A stretch of DNA of 47,303 nucleotides. Source: Chara braunii (Eukaryota; Streptophyta; Charophyceae; Charales; Characeae). The translations under genes were made by a program, and so were the position numbers. Below the pieces are notes generated by a model. The model was not told the DNA's origin and searched no databases. It saw only the letters and a list, made by a program, of their open reading frames with translations. Location of the stretch: positions 759,221-806,523 of the forward strand of contig BFEA01000647.1 of assembly GCA_003427395.1 (NCBI GenBank). The letters are read 5' to 3'. Shown one piece after another: positions 22,401-32,500 of the stretch. The number at the start of each line of letters is the position of its first letter. The first letter of the stretch is position 1.

Positions 22401-25400
22401 CTACTGGCTCAAGCCCCACATAAGACCCACCCCTTCGGTCCGGTCAGACCGGTCGACCAGGCTGGCCACCAGGCTGAATGAATAACACAAAATGCACCTA
22501 GACCGATTCTTTGGTCCCAGATGTACATGGCCCACTTAATTGGTCCATACCTGCCACACAGGGGAAAAAAACAATTGGGAGGGCGGGAAGATCGATGGCC
22601 CAGATATTGCCCGACTCTGAAGCCCGCCCATGCAAAGATTGTCCACCTCCGAAGCCCGCCCATACGAAGGACGGGCATTCAAATTGGAATGCCTGTCCTT
22701 CTCACAGGTGGGCTTTCCAACTCACCAGCTGCCGCTGTCTTCCCCATCTCAAGCAGCTTCATCATCATCACCATCATCGTCCCATCCTCCAGCGGCCGTG
22801 CTCCTCACTGTCGCTGCCATCTCCTCCCTGTCCTCGCTGCCTCGTGCCGAAGGAAGGAGGTACATATCCTCTTCCTCTTATTCTTACTCTTCTTGAATTC
22901 TTCTACTACTTTGTCTTGCTCCACGATCTTCAGCAGTGCCGCAAGTTCCCTCCTCAGACTCCCGCGCATTCATCCTCCACGGGGCCACTTCCCTCCTCCC
23001 TGGTCCGGACCACCACATCTTCCCATTCTTCTTCTCCTTTTTCTTCTCCTCCTCCTCCTCTTTCTTCTCCTTCCATTCTTGATATATCATAGAGAGAGAG
23101 GTGCAGCGGGAAGAGCAGTTTCCCACTACCCATATCCCCCAACTACCCCATCTGCCATACCTACCCTGACTCGCCACCCCATTCCCCGACTAGCCCCACT
23201 TTCCTCATCTCCTTGCTTTCACGGCACCACCCCCTATGCTGCCACTCCCCATCCCATGTGTGCCATCTCACCCTTCTTCTTCTTCTCCTTTTCTTGATAG
23301 AGTGAGAGAGGCCACACCCCCATCTCCCCACTCTCACGGCACCACCCTCTACACTGCCACTCCCCATCCCATATATGCCATCTCCCCCTTCTTCTTCTTC
23401 TTCTTCTTCTTCTTCTTCTTCTTCTTCTTCGTTGTCTTCGTCTTGTTGTTCCTTTTCTTCTTCTACTTTCTACTTCTTAACTTCATACAGTGAGAGAGGG
23501 GCCCATGTCAACTCCCCTTCTTCCCACAAATCTCGTTCCCTCCAAGCACACCCATCTCCCTCTCTCCACGTGCCACTATCTCCACCCGTCTATCCCAAAC
23601 CTCCACTTATCTATCCAACCCTCAACCCATCTACCCTGAACCTCCACCCATCAATACCACACCTCCATCCATACATCCTGGGCGTCCATTCATCCAGCCG
23701 ACCCTCCACCCATCCGTTCCAACCCTCCGCCCATCCGTTCCAACCCGCCACCCGTTCATTCCAACCTCTGCACATCCAGCTCGACCATCCATCCATCCAT
23801 CCATCCCGACCCTTCACCCATCCATCCTGAACTCCACCCATCCATCCTGGGCGTCCATTCATCCAGCCGACCCTCCACCCATCTGTTTCAACCTTCCGCC
23901 CATCCATTCCAACCCTCCACCCATCCATTCCAACCTCTGCACATCCAGCTCGACCATCCATCCATCCCGACCCTTTGCCCATCCATACATACCAACCCTC
24001 CACCCATCCCTCCCAACCTTCCGCCCATTCATCCCGACCCTCCACCCACCCAGTCCGACCCTCTACCCGTCCATCCCAACACTCCACCCATCCATCCCAA
24101 CGCTCCACCCATCCATCCTCACCCTCCACCCTCCGCCCATCCGTTCCACCCATCCATCCTCACCCTCCACCCTCCGCCCATCCGTTCCAACCCTCCACCC
24201 ATCCATTCCGACCTCTGCACATCCAGCTCGACCATCCATCCCGACCCTTCACCCATCCATACATACCGACCCTCCACCCATCCCTCCCAACCTTCCGCCC
24301 ATCCATCCCGACCATCCACCCACCCAGTCCGACCCTCCACCCATCCATCCCAACGCTCCACCCATCCATCATCACCCTCCACCCATCCTTCTTCTTCTTC
24401 TTCTTCTTCTTCTTCTTCTTCTTCTTCTTCTTCTTCTTCTTCATCCTCCTTTTCTTCTTCTTCTCTTTCTCTTCTCCGTCTTCTTCTTCCCCTCCTCCTC
24501 TCATTCCTCCTCCGGCGTTATGACGAATTCGAGATCGTCCCGTCCGTGTATGAGCTCCTGCGGGCGATGGCCAATAATAGAAGAAGCGCCCTCACAACTT
24601 TGGGGGTTCAACAAGATGCTCAGCAAACGCATTGAAGCCCCTCATGGCGTCAGAAACGAAAAGCATTCTGAGATCATGGGTCACGCCAACGATCCTTGCT
24701 AGATGGTGCAACACTCGGCCTATGAGGCGAACTTCGTCCTTTCTCCCATGAGGAGGGACCCGAGGTGGCTGCTAGACAAGGATTCCCCCTTCATGCAGAT
24801 TGCGACGAGTTTTTCCCATCACAGTTGGGTGGTGAGAGACATGGCGGGGATCTGAAGACCCACATCAAGTTTGGCGGTGTCTGGGCATTCCACCGCGAGC
24901 AGATGGAGAAGAAGAGGGAAGAGCTGATGTGGTATCCCTTTGCAGACGGACAGCTCACTGACCAGGAATTCTGCATCACAATGGTGGGCTCAGTGCTGCA
25001 AGATCTATCCAGAAGAGAGCCTTGAGGGTCACAGTGTGGTGCAGCACTGCCACCTCGGTGGGAGGAACTGATCCTTCCTAGACATGGTTGAAGATCTGGC
25101 AATTTGGTCTACATTCACTGGAAAGTGCAGCTTCTTCGCCAGATATCTAGGGAACCTTATTTGATACAGATATCTAGGGATCCTTATTTGATAAGTCGGA
25201 GGCCCTATGATGTTATATTGTCAGGCCCTATGGAGGAAACAGAGGAGGACGTGGCCACCAGACACGTCCATTTGAGGAGGGTCCTGAAAGAGAGGACTCC
25301 CAAGGGTTGGGGTGCAGTGATGACTCAAATAGCAGCAGCAGCAGCAGCAGGCAGCAGAAACTCAACCCACAACCCACCCCACCCCCCAACATATGCAAAG

Positions 25401-28400
25401 AAAAAGCCTGGACTCGGGCACATCTCGGTGGGCGCGGTGGGCGCAAAACGAACTCACTGGCCATTCGAAAAAGAACACAAATAAAAGGTGCTGACATCTT
25501 TAGTTGCCCGGTAACCAGGACTGGAAAAAAAAAAAAAAAAAAAAAAAAGCAAGTGGGGCCCAGTCCAGGAAACAAATCAGAAAAAAAAATCCAAAAAAAG
25601 GGTATGTGACAATGTGTCAATTTGATGTAACACATTATTTCCTTGGGATGATGTCCTAACATCCTCGAGAGTTGGATTTCAAAACAAATGAAAAATGCAA
25701 AAAAAAAAAAAAAAAGGTTTCATCAATTTTTATTTTGTAACCAGTTTCTTAAATTTCCTTGCATCTTTATTTTCCCGGGGCCACCACCCCGCCACAGCAG
25801 TTTTTGGCACATCGCAAATGTGACTACAAGCAGCACAGCTACTTGGGTGTAATTCCCAAAAGCCAAAAAGCAATTCTCGGTCGGCCCTCTTATACCCATC
25901 ACAATCCAAAGCGGAAAAGAAAACATATTCAAAAAAATTAAGCAGGCAACGACCGGAATTTCCTCCTTTTCCCCAATATCTCATCAGGCAAGAAACCCTC
26001 CGACGTCACCTTGGAGTAAGTGGGGCCTGGTCTCCAGTCCCGACTTCCGTGTCAAGCTGCATTGCTTGCCCAGAAGTCCTACTCTCTGCCTCACCGGTCG
26101 CTGCTGCAGCAGCTCCACCACCTTCTAGATGCACTCCTGCGAGCAAGCCGAATCGCCATCGTCGTCATCAGAATCACAACCCACCAGTATACCATAAATG
26201 TGAGAAGGAATAAAATTACGCGAACATAACACACAGTCTCACCAACATACAGTGGCTCTGTCAAAGCTACCAGTCTCTCTGGTACTCCCCAACCCAGATA
26301 AAAGGTGTTTCCCTTTCCCCACTATGATGCCAGATCATAAAGAAATTTAAAAACAATGACATTAGACCCAAAAAAAAGGAGGAAAGAAACAAAAACATAA
26401 CATCGCCATTGTCAACCCAACAGCAACACATGCAATCATGATGCATGTACATGTTAGATCAAGGGCTGGTTTCAGGTGCAGAACATGATGCAGCCCTCGT
26501 AAATGTACCCCTTGCACAAGAAGGGGACGGGGGTGCAGAGGGGAGGAGAGAGAAAGAGAAAGAGAGACAAAGAGAGAGAGACAGAGACAGGCAGACAGAG
26601 ATAGCGAGAAACAAAGGAGAGAGAAAGAGAGAAAGTGAGAGAGAGAAAGAGAGAAAGAGGGAGGACGAGAGAGAAAGAGAAAGTGAGAGAAAGTGAGAGA
26701 AGTGAGAGAGAGAGAGAGCGAAACAGAGAAAGAGAGAAAGAAAGAAAGAGAGCGAAATAGAGAAAGGGAGAAAGAGAGGAAGAGAGGAAGAGAGGAAGAG
26801 AGAGGGGGAAAGAGAGAGAGAGAGAGAGGAGTGCATTCTGTCCCTGACTCCCTTCTGCTGCCAACATTTTACAATTCCGGAATGCACCGATCTCCTACTT
26901 CTCCATCTACCCCCACTGCCTCATCCCCCCACACTCGACCCTTCCCATCCCGCAATGGCCACTCTCAACTCTCTCATTGTCGCGAGGCTAGACTCCCCCT
27001 CTCTTTCTCTGGCTCCCCCCAATCACACCCCTCTTCCATTATTGCAATGCAAGACTCCACATCACTACCTCTGCTCTCTCCCACAATAGCCAATCTCAAA
27101 TCTGCACTATACTACTATAGCCAATATCTATCAGGATTTGAACTCGGCATCTGTTCACCAACAGATATATGAGTGTATGAAGTTATAAACCCGGCATCTG
27201 TTCATCACGCAGGTACTGAATTCCCGTCTCTCATTATAGAACAGCAGTGAAGGCCTGTCTATGCAAAGCCCGTCTCTGACCTAGACAGAGACGAGAGCCA
27301 CAAGGTGGGGGACCACAAATCTTACATACGTCCAAAGACTTACAGCAGCAAGGTGGGGACCACAAATGTGTGTGAACAAAGAACAGGGGCAAGAAAACGT
27401 TTTACAGCTCGCACACTCGAGCTGCTAGGGATACGGTCATCGAGATCATTAGTGTTTCATCACTGACTGTTAAACCACCAGTACCCTGGTAAGCGCCTTC
27501 CTGAACCCACCTGGATCAGTTTCCCAGGCCTTTGCAAAAATGCAGAAGCAGCCTTGAAATGTAGAACCAACAGCCCTTTCTATTCACTCCAGCATTTTTT
27601 TGTTTTCGCCTTTTCTTTTCTTTTTTGGAAGTTTTCGCCTTTTCGTTCCCCCTTTGCATATCTTTTCCTTCTCTGTCGCTTTTTCCTTTTGTTGCCTGCT
27701 TGTTTTTCTCTGTCCCGTTTTCCTTTTCTGTCGCCTTTTCATTTCCACTTTGTCACCCTTTTCCATATCCATCGCCATTTTATTTTTTTTTTGTCTACCT
27801 TCCCCCTTATTTTTTTCTGTCGTTTTTCCATTTTTTTCATTTCGCTTGACAAAAGTGATGTCCCCTATATTAAAAATAAAAACAAGCACCCCCCCTCTTT
27901 TTTCTCCTTTTCTTTTTCGAGGGCGACAGCCTTGAGATATCCCCCTGAGACTGACCGGCCCTTCTATTCATTCCACCATTTTTTAGTGAAGTACTACTTC
28001 AGGATTTTCGCTCATCTGCTTCCATCTGGATTCGAACTCAGGTATGCAATTCAACAGTGTATGTATGGCTGTACAAGCTGAGGTAAGCCCATTAGTAGCC
28101 CCCCCCCTTTTATTCATTCCACCATTTTTGTTTTCGCCTTTTCGTTTTCTTTCGATATCTTATCCTTTCTCTGTCGTTTTTTTTCTTTTTTTGGCCTGCT
28201 TGTTTTTCTCAGTCCCGTTTTCCTATTCAGTACCCTTTTCGTTTCCGCTTCGTCTCCCTTTCCATGTCTATCACCATTTTTCGGTCTACCTTCCCCTTGT
28301 TTTTTTTCGAATTTTCGCTTGACAAAAGTTGTGTCCCCGACGTCAAAAACAAGCCCCATCCGAGCCTCTACCGTGCCTCGGCCAAACCTGCCTGCCAGAG

Positions 28401-29362
28401 GTCCCCCCTGAATTCAGGACGTCAAGAGAAAAGAAATGTGGGCAGGGTACTGGTTGCTTTTAAGGGCATACTCGCATAGAACTTTTCTTATGTGTATCTG
28501 GCTGCAATTACGGCCAGACCTGGATGAATCTGGCTGCAATCACGTCCAGAGCTTACTAGAAAAAGTGCTAGTGTGAGCATGCCCTAAAACTGCTGATCAC
28601 GATCAATAACGTTTGTTTTACTACCAGCCAGGCCCAGCACGGGTTCGGCTGGGGAGCAAATTGAGAACAGTCGGCAGGAAAGGTCTTGTTGGGATACCAA
28701 CTTAAGCCCGGGGTCCGGCAACAAGAAATGAGGTGGTTTAACTGTGGTTTAACTGTGGTTTAACTGTGGTTTAACTGTGACTGTGGTTTAACTGTTGTTT
28801 AACTGTGGTTTAACGCCACAATTTTAGGAAACGTATGGGCTACTACAGGAGCGCCCAAATTCATCCGACTAGAAAATTTCTACTTTTTTTTTTTCCGCGG
28901 CCGATAGCTGGGCCAAATACTGGTGGTTTAACTGTGGTTTAACTGTGGTTTAACTGTGGTTTAACTGTGGCGCTCACGATCAATAACGTTTGTTTCATTA
29001 CCTGGAGCATTCGGATAGGGATGGGCTCCAGCAACAGCAGGTGCTGCGGAAGCACCATCAATGTGCACACTCGCATTTGCATTTGCATTCTCCGGGACCA
29101 ACGTCCTGACCACGCCTTCATTTTGAGTGTCACCTTCTGCCGCCTTGGCCTCCTTTTGTGGGACTGGTGGAGGAGGCATGTCCTTCACCGCCTTGTACTC
29201 GTCCAGAATCTGACAATGACCATTTCACGAAAAGCATAACGGTTAGAGACGACATTGCTGAGTGTATCCACATCTGTAAACACAAAGGGAATGCCATAAG
29301 ATGGTCGGTGGAAAAACAGTTGCATAGACAAAATCACAACCACAGTAGAGAGATCAGTTGAT

Positions 29363-29437
<75 letters not shown>

Positions 29438-29454
29438 CCCCACACACCCCCCCC

Positions 29455-29541
<87 letters not shown>

Positions 29542-32500
29542 CCTCCTGATGAGTCGGTGAAAGTCCGCCCGAAAGTCTGGCACAGGCATGCTTTTTGTGG
29601 AGTTGTTTATATAACACGGCCTTGCTAAGCTCTCCGTCAGGCAGATCGATAAGGCAGATCGACGGGTCGAGACCGTACTAGCGGTCATGCCATTGGATAT
29701 CTGTGGCTGAGCGAGTGTGTGGAGTGGGTTTTATGTCGGTAAATATATATCTCACCAATCACCGATCCATACGTCCACAACTCTATCTATCCATCCATCC
29801 AACTACCCATATATCTTTCTGTCGATCTACGACCGGTCCTGCTGTCTTTTCCATCGATTTATGGCTATCCATGCATACATCGACCCGTTCAGCCTGCCAG
29901 CCAAGCAACCCTATCAATCGGTTTATCCATCCCTCCATCCATCTATCACACCCACGCACCCACCCATCCACACATCCATCCACCCATCCACCCACCCACC
30001 CATCCACCCATCCACCCACCCACCCATCCATGTTGGAAAAGCGCGGAAACGGCTTGGCTTGTCATCCATCTATCTATCCACCCATCCACTGATCCACCCA
30101 CCCACCCACCCAGCCAGCCATACATCCATTCATTTATCCGCCCATCCATCCATCCATTCATGTATCCGGGCATCCATCCATCCATCCATCCATCCATCCA
30201 TCTGCGATGGGTTTACACCCAGAGAGATCCAGGGGAAAGAAACAACGCGCACGTATGAATCGCATAGTATGTTCACAGAGAAGAGAACCCTGCCCCCGTG
30301 AGTTCTCTTCTCCGTTAACATACTATATAATCCATTCGCGCGTGTTGTTTCTTACCCCGCGGCTCTCTCTGGCAATAAATCCATCGCAGTGGATGGGTGG
30401 ATGGGTGGATGGATGGGCGGATGGATGGATGGATGGATGGATGGATGGATGGATGGATGCGTGGATAGGTGGGTGTATGGATGGCTGGGTGGATGGGCGG
30501 ATGGGCGGATGGGTGGATGGGTGGATGGGTGGATGGGTGGACGGGTGGATGAGTGTACAGGTGGGTAGGTGGATGGGTGGGTGGATGGATGGATGGATGG
30601 AGGAATAAATGTTGACGACATGGTTTGCACGAGTTTGCCGTGAATGAATATAGACACAAAGGGCAGGCTACATTTTAAAGAGAGACGGAGAGACAACGTT
30701 TGAATTTCAGTTAGAGCGAGGGAGAAGGAAAGAAGAGGAGGGAAAAAGATGCAAGAGCTAAATGAAGGATAAAAACACTCACCTTGCAGGCAATGCGAAC
30801 ATTCCGGCTGTGTTTATTTATATCCAAACAACAAACAACGAACAGAGAACAAAATCGACAAGATCTATTGTTAACGATCAGAACATTTGGAATATTCACC
30901 AGCATGACAAAAACAATGAAAAAGAACAAAATTGACAATATCTATGTTAAGTTGTTAACAACCAAATCATTTGGACTATATCCACCAGCATGCAATGACC
31001 GGGACGGGGAGAGGGGCACACTTTTGTTCGATAACGGTAAAAAAGATGGATGGACTGATTACTTGATTAGCCTTCCAGTTCTACTCGTCCTCTACAACAC
31101 AGGAGAAAGGGGAGGTGGAGATGATTTCCACGTGGCCCTCTCAAAACTACTCCTGCAGATGTAGCTTCCTTCCACGTGGCTCTTCCAAAAACCTTCCCCT
31201 CCTGAAGCTTTATCTCGTTATCACGACGTATTACTCCTATCTATCTCCTACAATCCCCTTGAATGCGCCTCGTTCGACTACACAACACTCTATATGTACG
31301 TATGAATTTGGAGCTCGTGATCGTCCAGATTCATTCAAGATGTTGGACTCCTCCGAATGCACCTGGTCCACGAAGGCGTCCATATGCGTGTAGAATATTT
31401 CAGAAGTGGAGCATGGCCCAATATCTCGTGGCTCTCTCAAAAGGCAGCGTCCTGCAGACGGCGCTTCCACGTGGCTGTCCCAGAAATCTTCCATCGGTAA
31501 AGCTGTACCTCGTTCTCCTGAATATATCTTTGCATTTCTTTGAATTTCTTTGAATTTTCTCTCGAAATTATCTTCAACTTTTCCGGAATCCTCATAACTT
31601 TCTCTCCGAAGCTTCTCCGAAGTTTCTCCGAAATTCTCCGAAATTTCTTCCGATTCATTTCCCCTGAATTTCTGACAATTCTGTCAATACGCCACAGGAC
31701 CTCCTGACAATTTTATTTTTTTCCATCTGCTCTTAAACGTCCTTCGAGGCAACAATGGCCCTCGCTGCGCGACTCTTCAAACGTGGACAAGACAAAAAGA
31801 TGCCGACTGCATCTTTCCAACTTCTGGCTGAAGATTCACTCTCGGCCAGTTGGCACATATGCCGATTACTGGAGCAAAAGCCCAGTCACTGCATTCATTC
31901 ATGCATCGCTTGGCCGATATATCCGGAGAGCATGAGCACATTAATGGCAAGGAAAACAGAGAAGAAGAGATAGGAGGAGGAAAATTAGCGACCGGAGACG
32001 TCACAAAAACAACGGGCAGAAATACTGAATGCCAAACGGAAACCCAAGATCCCGAGGAAGCAGAGGCACGAGCGCTCGGCAAACTAGAAGGCAGCGCACG
32101 CGGCAGAGAGAGAAAGAGAGGAAGAGGGGAGTCAAGAACACAGTAGAGAGAAACAGCAAGGGAGATAAAGTGGGGATGAAGGGAGAGAAGAGGAAACAAG
32201 GGAAAACAAGGGTAAACAAGGGGGGGGAAACAATGGGGAAACAAGGAAGGGGGAAATAAGGGGGAGGCGGGGGGAGAGAAGGGGAAAGACAGGGAAAGAC
32301 AGGGAAAGACAGGGAAAGACAGGGAAAGACAGGAAGAGAAAGAGAGAGAGAGAGAGAGAGGAAGAGAGAGGAGGTGGAAGATAGATCGTGTAGGGAAAGG
32401 GATGGACAGAAAGACAGCAGCCGAGAGCCATCGGAAAAGAAATAGGTCAGAAAAGAGGAGTAATTGAGCCACAGACACAGAGAGAGAAGAACAAAGGTAG

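Larger units (their letters stand above)
20588..26009 (-). other. PRL1 intron 4 (5,422 bp)
   Basis: It contains a hairpin at 20881-20912, C/T-rich and TTC tracts, a long CATCC minisatellite, a decayed coding-like remnant on the other strand at 24.5-25.3 kb, and A-rich tracts. No confirmed gene other than PRL1. Confidence 0.8.
26137..29001 (-). other. PRL1 intron 3
   Basis: It contains a GA-rich tract (26540-26830), C/T-rich text, a pair of related ~200-bp T-rich segments (about 27560-27890 and 28105-28350, both with CATTTTTTTGTTTTCGCCTT-like starts and TTCGCTTGACAAAAGT ends), and the insertion next to exon 3. No extra gene was recognised. Confidence 0.8.
29210..30782 (-). other. PRL1 intron 2
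   Basis: Nearly all of it is repeat: a compound microsatellite near exon 3 and the large palindrome towards exon 2. Confidence 0.85.

Noticed and set aside
23611-24523. Long Pro/His/Ser or Gly/Trp/Asp frames
   Set aside because: They are translations of the CATCC minisatellite; unit lengths and stops give no sign of selection.
27475-28928. A 1.45-kb transposon bounded by TTAAACCACCAGTA and its complement
   Set aside because: Similarity stops after 14 bp, and the right copy overlaps the (GTGGTTTAACT)n tail of another insertion.
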